A DNA stretch of 64,000 nucleotides from Aureimonas sp. SA4125 (GTDB taxonomy: Bacteria; Pseudomonadota; Alphaproteobacteria; Rhizobiales; Rhizobiaceae), in NCBI RefSeq assembly GCF_019973775.1, contig NZ_AP025032.1, positions 2,728,001 to 2,792,000 of the forward strand, given 5' to 3'. Each line of letters begins with the position of its first letter. The first letter of the stretch is position 1. This document shows positions 8,363 through 16,495 of this stretch, piece after piece. The notes under the pieces are model-generated. The model worked only from the letters and a program-made list of their open reading frames with translations, did no database searches and was not told the origin of the DNA. The position numbers were made by a program, and so were the translations under genes.

Positions 8363-9583
8363 TCAGGCCGTAGCGCCGAGGGGAACGCCGTTCTGCACGG
8401 CTTCGGGTGCCGGGGCAAGGAAGCGCTTGATGTTTCGCGCCGCCTGGCGGATGCGGTGCTCGTTCTCGACGAGGGCGATGCGCACGAAATCGTCTCCATG
8501 CTCGCCGAAGCCAATGCCGGGCGCGACCGCGACATCCGCCTTCTCGATCAGGAGCTTGGAGAATTCGAGCGAGCCGAGCGACTTGTAGGCGTCCGGGATC
8601 GGCGCCCAGGCGAACATGGTCGAGGACGGTGCGGGAATCGGGAAGCCCGCTCGGCCGAAGGAATCGACGAGAACGTCGCGGCGGTGCTTGTAGATCGCCC
8701 GGACGTCCTGCACGGCCGCGTCCCCGGCATTCAGCGCCGCCGTCGCCGCCACCTGGATCGGCGTGAAGGCTCCATAGTCGAGATAGGATTTCACCCGCGC
8801 CAGCGCCGCGATCAGGCGTTCGTTGCCGACGGCAAAGCCGATGCGCCAGCCCGGCATCGAGAAGGTCTTCGACATCGAGGTGAACTCCACCGCAACGTCC
8901 ATCGCACCCGGCACCTGCAGGATCGACGGCGGCGGCGCCCCGTCGAAATAGATCTCGGCATAGGCCAGATCCGACAGGACGATGATCTCGTGTTTCCGGG
9001 CGAAGGCGACGACCTCCGCATAGAAGTCGAGGTCCGCTTCGTAGGCCGTCGGGTTGGACGGATAGTTCAAAATGATCGCGAGCGGCTTTGGAATGGAATG
9101 GCGGACCGCGCGGTCGATCGCGGCGAGCTGCTCGTGGTCGGGCTTGGCCGGGATCGAACGAATTGTTCCGCCTGCCATCAGGAAGCCGAAGGCGTGGATC
9201 GGATAGGTCGGATTGGGGCACAGCACCACGTCGCCGGGCGCGGTGATGGCCTGCGCCATGTTGGCGAAACCCTCCTTCGAGCCCAGCGTCGCCACGATCT
9301 GCGTGTTCGGGTTCAGCGTCACGCCGAAACGGCGCTGGTAATAGGCGGCCTGCGCCTTGCGAAGCCCCGCGATTCCCTTGGAAGCGGAATAGCGATGGGT
9401 GCGCGGATCGCGGATCGCCTCGCACAGCTTGTCGACCACGAAGGACGGCGTCGGCAGATCGGGATTGCCCATGCCGAGATCGACGATGTCAGCGCCCCTG
9501 GCGCGGGCACCGGCCTTCAGCCGGTTCACTTCCTCGAACACATAGGGCGGCAGCCTGCGGATCTTGTGAAACTCTTCCGTCAT
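8363..9583 (-). CDS. alaC: Class I/II aminotransferase, AlaC type
   Basis: The 406 residues align along their length with E. coli AlaC (YfdZ), a PLP-dependent glutamate-pyruvate transaminase. Shared segments include RLPPYVFEEV, GSKEGFANMA, PNPTYPIHAFG and DYGAFTPIQVAA. The PLP lysine is Lys239 in SMSKTFSMPGWRIGF, Asp205 (VLSDLAYAEI) should pair with the PLP nitrogen, and Asn177 lies in YPSNPT. Rhizobial homologues are often labelled LL-diaminopimelate aminotransferase, and the position beside hom would also fit an aspartate-family role, so specificity is open. A small lipoprotein gene is 116 bases upstream on the same strand. Confidence 0.85.
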   Translation of the reverse strand: MTEEFHKIRRLPPYVFEEVNRLKAGARARGADIVDLGMGNPDLPTPSFVVDKLCEAIRDPRTHRYSASKGIAGLRKAQAAYYQRRFGVTLNPNTQIVATLGSKEGFANMAQAITAPGDVVLCPNPTYPIHAFGFLMAGGTIRSIPAKPDHEQLAAIDRAVRHSIPKPLAIILNYPSNPTAYEADLDFYAEVVAFARKHEIIVLSDLAYAEIYFDGAPPPSILQVPGAMDVAVEFTSMSKTFSMPGWRIGFAVGNERLIAALARVKSYLDYGAFTPIQVAATAALNAGDAAVQDVRAIYKHRRDVLVDSFGRAGFPIPAPSSTMFAWAPIPDAYKSLGSLEFSKLLIEKADVAVAPGIGFGEHGDDFVRIALVENEHRIRQAARNIKRFLAPAPEAVQNGVPLGATA

Positions 9584-9699
9584 GTCCTGTCCTGGCCAAA
9601 TCGCCGGCGTCGCTGACGACCGGAGGATGCGAATGGATCAATGCCGCGCCAATGCGCGGTGAAATCTTGCGCCGGAGGCCGATGGCTCGGGCGGCGCCG

Positions 9700-10098
9700 C
9701 TAGTTCGTGCCGGTGGAGCCGTCGGGTCCGACTTCCGCGATGGCAGCGTCGACATCTTGGACGGTCTTCAGCCGAAGCGCCCTGGCCTCGGCCAGCGAGC
9801 GCTCGTAGTCGGCGGCGGCCGTCGCGCCTTCCGTCCCCTGGCCGACCTTTGCGCCCTGCAATCCGCCGCGCTCGGCATTGACGGTCGCATCGGGAAGCTG
9901 GGCGGCTGCCGAGCTCGGAAAAGCGCCGAGCAACGGATAGCCGTCCGGTCCGCGTCGCTGCGTCGACGGTCCCGAGTCGATCGGCGCCCGCTGCGCAACC
10001 TTCGACGGTCCCTCCGGGCGAAAGAACGTTTCGCAGCCGCCGAGCGGCACGAGGGCGACAATCGCCAGGAGGCGCGCCCCGCGCAAAACGTTGTTCAT
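9700..10098 (-). CDS. Small lipoprotein, unknown function
   Basis: This 132-residue protein has an Arg-containing N-terminus, a hydrophobic core (LLAIVALVPLGGC) and a lipobox Cys at position 22, so it is predicted to be an envelope lipoprotein. The mature part is polar, rich in Pro, Gly and Ala, and ends with a helical stretch (AADYERSLAEARALRLKTVQ). I do not recognise a domain. It is divergent from phaC across a 181-bp gap and may be read on into alaC. Confidence 0.7.
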   Translation of the reverse strand: MNNVLRGARLLAIVALVPLGGCETFFRPEGPSKVAQRAPIDSGPSTQRRGPDGYPLLGAFPSSAAAQLPDATVNAERGGLQGAKVGQGTEGATAAADYERSLAEARALRLKTVQDVDAAIAEVGPDGSTGTN

Positions 10099-10279
10099 GG
10101 TCTTCCCGTCGTCATGTTATGTCCGATCTTCGTCATAGCTGAAAGCGCGGGCTGCGCAAAGACGCCCGCCGGCGTCATCCGCATGGCCGAAAAGACGGTC
10201 GTGCGGAGCGAAGATCCCCCTGCGATGGCTGACCGGAGCTTCGGCTTGTGCTTTCTTGTGCCGGCGGAGGAACATAACG

Positions 10280-12148
10280 ATGGCGACCAACCAGCCGAAC
10301 GGCCCCGATTGCTCCAGCTCCCCGTCGGACGACGCCTACGTGGTCAAGGACCCCGAGGCCTTCGCGCGCAACATGGCGCGCGTCGTCGAGCATCTCGGCA
10401 AGGCAGCATCCGCCTGGGTCGAGCCGCGCGAGAAGGGCGAGATCGTCGACGAGGGCCCCGTCGGCATGACCGACATGATCGCCACCCTCTCCAAAGTGAC
10501 GCAGTTCTGGCTCGGCGACCCGGCACGGACGCTGGAGGCCCAGACGCAGCTCTTCGCCGGCTATTTCGGCATCTGGGGCGGCATCATGAGCCGAATGGCG
10601 AGCGCTGCCGGATCTCCCCTCGCGCCGGCCGAGGCGGCGCCGGCTGCGGCGTCGTCTCCGGCCGCCGGCAACGACAAGCGCTTTCGCGACGAGGAATGGA
10701 CGCGCAATCTCTTCTTCGACCTGCTGCGCCAGGTCTATCTCTCGACCTCGCAATGGGCCGAAGGTCTCGTCGCCCGCACCGAGGGTCTCGACCCCCATAC
10801 CCGCGACAAGGCGGCGTTCTACGTCACGCAGCTCTCCAATGCCCTGTCGCCGTCGAATTTCATCCTGACCAATCCGGAGGTCTACCGCGAGACCGTGCGC
10901 ACGAACGGCGCCAACCTCGTGCGGGGCATGCAGATGTTTGCCGAGGACATGGCCGCGGGCCATGGCGACCTGAAACTGCGGCAGGCCGATCCGACGCGCT
11001 TCCAGATCGGGCGCGACATGGCGGTGACGCCGGGCAAGGTCGTGGCGCAGAATGGCATCTGCCAGATCCTGCAATACGCGCCCTCGACCGAGACGGTGCT
11101 GAAGCGGCCGCTCCTGATCGTCCCGCCCTGGATCAACAAGTTCTACATTCTCGACCTCAATCCGGAAAAATCCTTCATCAAATGGGCGGTGGCGGCCGGC
11201 CACACCGTGTTCGTCATCTCCTGGGTCAACCCGGACGAGACGCACGCCGCCAAGGACTGGCAGGACTATATCCACGACGGCATCCTGTTCGGGCTCTCGA
11301 CGATCGAGAAGGCGACGGGGGAGACCGACGTCAACGCGGTCGGCTACTGCGTCGGGGGAACGCTCCTCGCGGCCGCCCTCGCCTTCCTCAAGGGCTCGGG
11401 CGACGAGCGCATCCGCTCGGCGACGTTTCTGACGACGCAGGTCGATTTCACCCATGCCGGCGATCTCAAGATCTTCGTCGACGAGGAGCAGCTGGCATCG
11501 CTGGCGACGAGCATGGCGACGAAGGGCTACCTCGAGGGATCGCGGATGGCGACGGCCTTCAACATGCTGCGCTCGGGCGAACTGATCTGGCCCTATTTCG
11601 TCGACAACTATCTCAAGGGCAAGGATCCCCTGCCCTTCGACCTTCTGTACTGGAACGCCGATTCCACGCGAATGCCGCGCGCCAACCACTTGTTCTACCT
11701 TCGTAACTGCTATCTGGAGAACCGACTGTCGAGGGGCCGAATGGAAATCGGCGGCAAGCTTCTCGATCTCTCCGTCATCGACATCCCGATCTACAATCTG
11801 GCGACCCGGGAGGACCACATCGCCCCGGCGCTCAGCGTCTATGTCGGCAGCCGCCATCTCGGCCCGAACGTCACCTTCGTCCTCACCGGCTCCGGCCATA
11901 TCTCCGGCGTCGTCAATCCGCCGGACCGGCAGAAGTACCAGTTCTGGACGGGACCGGTCCCGGCGAAGGACATGTCCTACGAGCAATGGCTCTCGGCCGC
12001 GGAAGAGACGAAGGGCTCGTGGTGGCCGCACTGGCAGGCCTGGATCGCGCCGCTTTCGGGTGGGCAGGTCAAGGCGCGCAAGCCCGGTGGAAAGAAGCTG
12101 AAGCCGATCGAGGACGCGCCCGGCTCCTATGTCCGGGTGAAGGCCTGA
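10280..12148 (+). CDS. phaC: Class I poly(3-hydroxyalkanoate) synthase PhaC
   Basis: PhaC polymerises (R)-3-hydroxyacyl-CoA, usually 3-hydroxybutyryl-CoA, into storage granules. The 622 residues carry an N-terminal PhaC_N region and an alpha/beta-hydrolase core with the PhaC box GYCVGG (Cys357 as nucleophile), the catalytic Asp512 (TREDHIAP) and His540 (GSGHISGVVNPP). The length and single-subunit form fit class I. The frame opens 8 codons earlier, but GGAGG at 10266-10270 sits 9 bases before the ATG at 10280. No phaA, phaB, phasin or depolymerase is in the window, so it is an isolated synthase gene ending in a hairpin. Confidence 0.95.
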   Translation: MATNQPNGPDCSSSPSDDAYVVKDPEAFARNMARVVEHLGKAASAWVEPREKGEIVDEGPVGMTDMIATLSKVTQFWLGDPARTLEAQTQLFAGYFGIWGGIMSRMASAAGSPLAPAEAAPAAASSPAAGNDKRFRDEEWTRNLFFDLLRQVYLSTSQWAEGLVARTEGLDPHTRDKAAFYVTQLSNALSPSNFILTNPEVYRETVRTNGANLVRGMQMFAEDMAAGHGDLKLRQADPTRFQIGRDMAVTPGKVVAQNGICQILQYAPSTETVLKRPLLIVPPWINKFYILDLNPEKSFIKWAVAAGHTVFVISWVNPDETHAAKDWQDYIHDGILFGLSTIEKATGETDVNAVGYCVGGTLLAAALAFLKGSGDERIRSATFLTTQVDFTHAGDLKIFVDEEQLASLATSMATKGYLEGSRMATAFNMLRSGELIWPYFVDNYLKGKDPLPFDLLYWNADSTRMPRANHLFYLRNCYLENRLSRGRMEIGGKLLDLSVIDIPIYNLATREDHIAPALSVYVGSRHLGPNVTFVLTGSGHISGVVNPPDRQKYQFWTGPVPAKDMSYEQWLSAAEETKGSWWPHWQAWIAPLSGGQVKARKPGGKKLKPIEDAPGSYVRVKA

Positions 12149-12168
12149 TCGGTCTGGCGCTGCCACGA

Positions 12169-12191
12169 TGCACCCGCATTCGGCGGGTGCA
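12169..12191 (+). terminator. Hairpin downstream of phaC
   Basis: A perfect 9-bp stem (12169-12177 with 12183-12191) with a 5-base loop starts 20 bases after the phaC stop. No T tract follows, so it may act as an RNA 3'-end stabiliser or a Rho-assisted terminator. Confidence 0.5.
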
Positions 12192-12317
12192 GCAAGCCCT
12201 GCCGACGGGCACGGCCCGATCCGCGCGACGCACGCGGCTTGAAGATGGCCCGTTTCGATGCGACATCAGGGAAACACGAAACGCGGGCTCGCACCTGACA
12301 GGACCGGCCAAGACCTC

Positions 12318-13169
12318 ATGACCAGCTATCTCGAAGCCGAACTCCTGCCTTCGCGCAACACCGGTGCGATCCGCCTCTACGACGCCGAAGCATTCGAGGG
12401 CATGCGCCGCGCCTGCCAGTTGACGGCACGCTGCCTCGACGAACTTGCAGCCCTGGTGGTTCCAGGCACGACGACGGAGGAGATCGACGCCTACGTCTTC
12501 CGCTTCGCGATGGAGGCCGGCGCGCTGCCGGCGACGCTGAACTATCGCGGCTACATGAAGAGCGTCTGCACCTCGATCAACCATGTCGTCTGTCACGGCA
12601 TTCCGAACGACAAGCCGCTGCGCGAAGGCGATATCGTCAACATCGACGTCACGCTGATCGTCGACGGCTATCATGGCGACGCCTCGCGCATGTATCCGGT
12701 CGGCCGGCTGAAGCGCGCCGCCGAGCGCCTGTGCGAAGTGACCTACCGCTCGCTGCTGCTCGCCATCGACGAGGTGAAGCCCGGCAACCACATGGGCGAT
12801 ATCGGCGCGGCGATCCAGGCCTATGCAGAGGCGGAGCGGTGCTCGGTAGTCCGCGATTTCTGCGGCCATGGCGTCGGCCGCCTCTTCCACGATGCCCCGA
12901 ACGTTCTGCACTACGGCCGCCGCGGCGAAGGCGCCGAGATCCGGCCGGGCATGATCTTCACCATCGAGCCGATGATCAACCTGGGCAAGCCGCATGTGAA
13001 GGTGCTGCCGGACGGCTGGACGGCCGTCACCCGCGACCGGACGCTGTCGGCCCAGTACGAGCACACTGTCGGCGTCACCGAGACCGGCTGCGATGTCTTC
13101 ACGCGCTCGCCGGGTGGCCTCGAGGCGCCGGGCCTCGACATGTCGAACATCCTCACGCCGATCGCCTGA
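12318..13169 (+). CDS. map: Methionine aminopeptidase, type I
   Basis: The enzyme removes the N-terminal Met from nascent proteins. The 283 residues hold all five metal ligands: Asp110 (VNIDVTL), Asp121 (HGDASRM), His184 (GHGVGR), Glu217 (IEPM) and Glu248 (YEHT). His93 in VCHGIPN is the usual substrate-binding His. There is no type II insert. The ATG at 12318 is chosen because the 20 upstream codons lack family character. radC starts 4 bases after the stop, so the two are co-transcribed and probably translationally coupled. Confidence 0.95.
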   Translation: MTSYLEAELLPSRNTGAIRLYDAEAFEGMRRACQLTARCLDELAALVVPGTTTEEIDAYVFRFAMEAGALPATLNYRGYMKSVCTSINHVVCHGIPNDKPLREGDIVNIDVTLIVDGYHGDASRMYPVGRLKRAAERLCEVTYRSLLLAIDEVKPGNHMGDIGAAIQAYAEAERCSVVRDFCGHGVGRLFHDAPNVLHYGRRGEGAEIRPGMIFTIEPMINLGKPHVKVLPDGWTAVTRDRTLSAQYEHTVGVTETGCDVFTRSPGGLEAPGLDMSNILTPIA

Positions 13170-13173
13170 GCCG

Positions 13174-13974
13174 ATGGCGGGCGGCGGAGCCGACGAGGAC
13201 GGCATCCCGGGTCTCATTCCCGGTCTCGGCGAGACCAAGTCGCCGCTTTCCGCCTCCGTCGACACAGGATCTGCTGCCGTGCGGCCCGGTCCCGGCAGGC
13301 CGGCCATGCACTACGACGGCCATCGCGACAGGCTGCGCGAGCGCTTTTCCGACGCCGGCGCGGCCGCGCTCGCGGACTACGAGCTCCTCGAGCTCGTCCT
13401 CTTCCGCACCATTCCGCGCCGTGACGTCAAGCCGCTCGCCAAGGCGCTGATCGCTCGCTTCGGGACGCTTTCCGAAGTACTCAACGCGCCTCTTCTCCGA
13501 CTCGGCGAGGTCCCGGGCATCGGGCCTTCGACCGCCCTCGACCTGAAGATCGTGGCCGCCGTCAATGAACGCGCGATGCGCTCGGAACTGAAGGCGAAGG
13601 AAATCCTGTCATCCTGGGCGCAGGTGCTCGCCTACTGCAAGGCCGCGATGGCCTACGAGACGCGCGAGCAGTTCCGCATCCTCTTCCTCGACAAGAAGAA
13701 CGCCCTCATTGCCGACGAGGTGCAGCAGACCGGCACGGTCGACCACACGCCCGTCTATCCGCGCGAGGTGGTGCGCCGCGCGCTCGAACTGTCGGCGACG
13801 GCGATCATCCTCGTCCACAACCATCCCTCGGGCGATCCGACGCCGTCACGCGCCGACATCGAGATGACGCGGACGATCGTCGATACCGCCAAGCCTCTCG
13901 GCATTGCCGTCCACGACCACATCATCGTCGGCCGCTCGGGTCACGCCAGCCTCAAGGGGCTGAAGCTGATGTGA
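13174..13974 (+). CDS. radC: RadC-family JAMM/MPN protein
   Basis: The 266 residues start with a ~45-residue variable tail, then a helix-hairpin-helix-like region ([14 protein letters not shown], about 112-125) and a C-terminal JAMM metalloprotease-like fold. His215, His217 and Asp228 in [14 protein letters not shown] are the zinc-ligand signature. RadC was named for a DNA-repair phenotype, but its biochemical role is not established. The start at 13174, 4 bases after map, is preferred to an earlier in-frame start inside map. It faces usg across 76 bases. Confidence 0.9.
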   Translation: MAGGGADEDGIPGLIPGLGETKSPLSASVDTGSAAVRPGPGRPAMHYDGHRDRLRERFSDAGAAALADYELLELVLFRTIPRRDVKPLAKALIARFGTLSEVLNAPLLRLGEVPGIGPSTALDLKIVAAVNERAMRSELKAKEILSSWAQVLAYCKAAMAYETREQFRILFLDKKNALIADEVQQTGTVDHTPVYPREVVRRALELSATAIILVHNHPSGDPTPSRADIEMTRTIVDTAKPLGIAVHDHIIVGRSGHASLKGLKLM

Positions 13975-14050
13975 GGCGCCCGCCGCTTGGTTGGACAGCG
14001 TTTCCCGACAAAGGCTTGCGAGGAAAAGCGGAATCAGAAGGTGCGCGTCA

Positions 14051-14332
14051 TCAGTGCAGATGGCCGATGTCGCGCACCATCCGCACTTCACGCGGCGCGA
14101 TCAGACCGGCATGCATGACGCGCACCGAATGGATCACCGCCTCGATCTCGCGTTCCCAGTGGTCGAGAAACCGTTTCAGGCGGGGATAGTCGGGCGCCAG
14201 ATCGGCAAACTGCCAGTGGAAGCTCTGCAGGAAGGCCGGATGGTCCGGCATCCGGTAGAGGACCTCGGCGGTGGTGATCCCGTAGCCGCTCAGCATCCGC
14301 TGGAAGTCAGGGTCTGCGACACGCTTGTGCAT
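14051..14332 (-). CDS. Usg-family protein
   Basis: A 93-residue protein of the alphaproteobacterial Usg family, named for a gene next to trpF in Caulobacter and of unknown function. Visible family features are the aromatic core (FHWQFADLAPDYPRLKRFLDHW) split across two helices and the His-rich ends. The frame opens further upstream, but AAAGGAG lies 7 bases before the ATG at 14332, so that Met is chosen over the ATG two codons earlier. It stands alone, convergent with radC. A CtrA-like TTAA-N7-GTAA site lies about 60 bases upstream. Confidence 0.75.
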   Translation of the reverse strand: MHKRVADPDFQRMLSGYGITTAEVLYRMPDHPAFLQSFHWQFADLAPDYPRLKRFLDHWEREIEAVIHSVRVMHAGLIAPREVRMVRDIGHLH

Positions 14333-14547
14333 CGACATTCTCCTTTGCGGCACCGGCAGAAAGCCGGCGCAACAAAAGGCTGCGCCCGTTTGGTTAACGA
14401 AACCGTAACGCTGCCACCCGATTAGGCAAGCGCCGAGAGCGCCTTCTTTACCGCCAGCTCGCCGGTGAGCCGCTGCCCGTCGTGGCGTGCAATAGCGCCC
14501 TCCGGCAAGGACGGATCACGCGTAGGCTCCCTTGCCGGCGGAAGTCC

Positions 14548-15267
14548 TCAGCCCTTGACCCGCAGGGTGGAACGCCCGCCATCGATGCCGATCACCTGAC
14601 CCGAAATCCAGCCGCCCTCCGGCGAGAGCAGCAGCGCCGCCATCGCGGCCATGTCCTGCGGCCTGCCGAGCCTCGGGATCGGATGCATCTTCGCCACCGC
14701 CTCGGCCATCCGCTCCGACCCGGCGACCTTGGCGCCAAGCGGCGTGTCGGTCAGCGACGGCGCGATGGCGTTGACACGGATGGCCGGGGCGAGTTCCGCC
14801 GCAAGCGACCTGACGAGCCCGACGACCGCACCCTTCGCCATCGCGATCGAGGCATGGGCGGCAAATCCCTGGTCGACGGCGATGGACGAGAACAGGACGA
14901 CGCTGGCGCCGTCGGCCGCCGCCTTCAAAGCGGGTAGGCACGCTTGAATCACTTTGGCGGCACCCAGCGCGTTCACCCGGAAATCGTGGAGGAAATCCTC
15001 GTCGGTCAGCCGGTCGAAAGGCTTCAGCGTGATCGTGCCGACGGCGTAGACGAGGCCGTCGAGGAAAGGTCCGGCTTGCCCGGCCATTTGGGATGCGTCC
15101 TCAAGCGCGTCGCCGACGATGGCATCGGCGCCGAGTTCGCCGGCCAAAGCCTCGATCTCGGCGGCATCGCGCCCGGTCAGGACGAGGTCGTGGCCGTCGC
15201 CGGCGAGTCGCCGCGCCAGAGCTTCGCCGATTCCACCATGTGCGCCGACGATCAGATATCTTGCCAT
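14548..15267 (-). CDS. SDR-family protein lacking the catalytic tyrosine
   Basis: This 239-residue protein has the short-chain dehydrogenase fold: the cofactor loop GAHGGIG (8-14), NAG-like AVG at 75-77, Asn99 (RVNALG) and Ser127-Ser128 before the active-site helix. Where the family has YxxxK, this protein has Ile141 with Lys145 (HASIAMAKGAV), so the proton-donating Tyr is missing. It may bind NAD(P) and ligand without normal oxidoreductase chemistry, or use another residue. The C-terminal GGWISGQVIGIDGG is typical of SDRs. It is divergent from the MarR-GNAT regulator over 237 bases that contain a palindromic operator-like site, so it is a likely target of that regulator. Confidence 0.8.
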   Translation of the reverse strand: MARYLIVGAHGGIGEALARRLAGDGHDLVLTGRDAAEIEALAGELGADAIVGDALEDASQMAGQAGPFLDGLVYAVGTITLKPFDRLTDEDFLHDFRVNALGAAKVIQACLPALKAAADGASVVLFSSIAVDQGFAAHASIAMAKGAVVGLVRSLAAELAPAIRVNAIAPSLTDTPLGAKVAGSERMAEAVAKMHPIPRLGRPQDMAAMAALLLSPEGGWISGQVIGIDGGRSTLRVKG

Positions 15268-15446
15268 GCTTTATCCCCTCTGCTGGGTGTTTCTCATGCA
15301 CCGAAAGCCGCCGCGATCAAGCGTGACAAACCGCGCGTCAGTCCGGCGAAGAGGGAAGGATGCGGGCAAGAGCGATCGGGATCGACGACGGGACTCCTTC
15401 CGACGACGACAGGAGCAGCGGAACAACCTGCACGGCACAGAGATAA

Positions 15447-15459
15447 TTGACATTGTCAA
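15447..15459. promoter_or_regulatory. Palindromic operator candidate between SDR and MarR-GNAT genes
   Basis: TTGACA and TGTCAA face each other around one base, a 13-base perfect inverted repeat located 46 bases before the regulator start. ATTG and CAAT flank it. The size and A/T-rich half-sites fit a MarR-family dimer operator, and the TTGACA arm could also serve as a -35 box, which would allow autorepression. This is inference. Confidence 0.5.
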
Positions 15460-15504
15460 CCAATAACGCGACGATCTCTTCTGCATTCAGACGGGACGGT
15501 AGCC

Positions 15505-16443
15505 ATGGCCAGTAACGAACACATTGCCGTCATCCGTGCCTTCAACCGCTTCTACACGCGTCAGATCGGGCTCCTCGAGGATCGCCTTCTTCACTCGCCC
15601 TTCACGCTCGTCCAGGCGCGCCTGATCTACGAGATCGCGACGCGGAGGGGTCTGGCGGCCAGCGATCTCGCGGCGGATCTTGGCATGGATCCGGGTCTCC
15701 TCAGTCGGATGCTGAAAACGCTGGTGGCCGACGGGATCGTGGCGCGCCTCGTCTCCGACACCGACCAGCGCCGCGCCGAACTGCGCCTGACCGAAACTGG
15801 GAGCGCCGCCTTCGACCATCTGGATGCCGCGTCCGCGCAGGCGATCGGCGCCTGGCTGTCGACGCGGTCGGACGAAGAGTGCAGCCGCATGGTCGCCGCC
15901 ATGACGGAGATACGCCGGCTCGTCGAGCACCAGCCGGCGGCGGTCGTCCTGTGCGAGCCCGCCGTCGGCGACCTCGCTCTCGTCACGCACCGTCAGGCAT
16001 TGCTCTACGCCGAGGAATACGGCTTCGACGCGCGCTACGAGGCGCTCGTCGCCCGCATCGTCTCGGATTTCGTCCAGAGCTTTGTCCCCGGCCGTGAGCG
16101 TTGCTGGATCGCCGACCGCGCCGGCACCCTGGCGGGCTCCGTCTTCGTCGTCTGCCAAAGTGAGACGGTCGCCAAGCTCCGGCTGCTCTATGTCGAGCCA
16201 GCCGCCCGCGGCGAGGGGCTCGGGGCCCGCCTCGTGGACGAGGCCGTCTGCTTTGCCGCGGCCTGCGGTTACAAGACGATGACGCTGTGGACCAATTCCG
16301 TTCTGGTCTCGGCACGGCGACTGTACGAGGCGGCCGGGTTCTCCCTCGTCGCCGAGGAGCCCCATCACAGTTTTGGCCAGGATCTGATTGGCCAGACCTG
16401 GGAGAAATCGTTGGTCGCCACCCCGTCGCCGGCAGCGACCTGA
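15505..16443 (+). CDS. MarR-type regulator fused to GNAT acetyltransferase
   Basis: The 312 residues join two domains. Residues 1-140 are a MarR winged helix: an HTH with GLAASDLAADLGMDPGLLSR, then the wing SDTDQRRAELRLT. Residues ~150-305 are a GNAT fold with acetyl-CoA motif A, VEPAARGEGLGARLV (230-244), and the C-terminal ARRLYEAAGF. MarR-GNAT fusions are known as a family, but their ligands and acetylation substrates mostly are not. The protein is divergent from the Tyr-less SDR and shares a 13-base palindrome with it, so autoregulation and control of the SDR are likely. The molybdopterin operon runs convergently from the other side. Confidence 0.88.
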   Translation: MASNEHIAVIRAFNRFYTRQIGLLEDRLLHSPFTLVQARLIYEIATRRGLAASDLAADLGMDPGLLSRMLKTLVADGIVARLVSDTDQRRAELRLTETGSAAFDHLDAASAQAIGAWLSTRSDEECSRMVAAMTEIRRLVEHQPAAVVLCEPAVGDLALVTHRQALLYAEEYGFDARYEALVARIVSDFVQSFVPGRERCWIADRAGTLAGSVFVVCQSETVAKLRLLYVEPAARGEGLGARLVDEAVCFAAACGYKTMTLWTNSVLVSARRLYEAAGFSLVAEEPHHSFGQDLIGQTWEKSLVATPSPAAT

Positions 16444-16495
16444 CAAGGCGACCCCGTCGCTTGCCAAGGAGGATTTCGTCAACAAGACAGCATGG

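Noticed and set aside
10175..12166. 663-codon antisense open frame opposite phaC
   Set aside because: Shadow of phaC; the sense frame has the complete PHA synthase active site.
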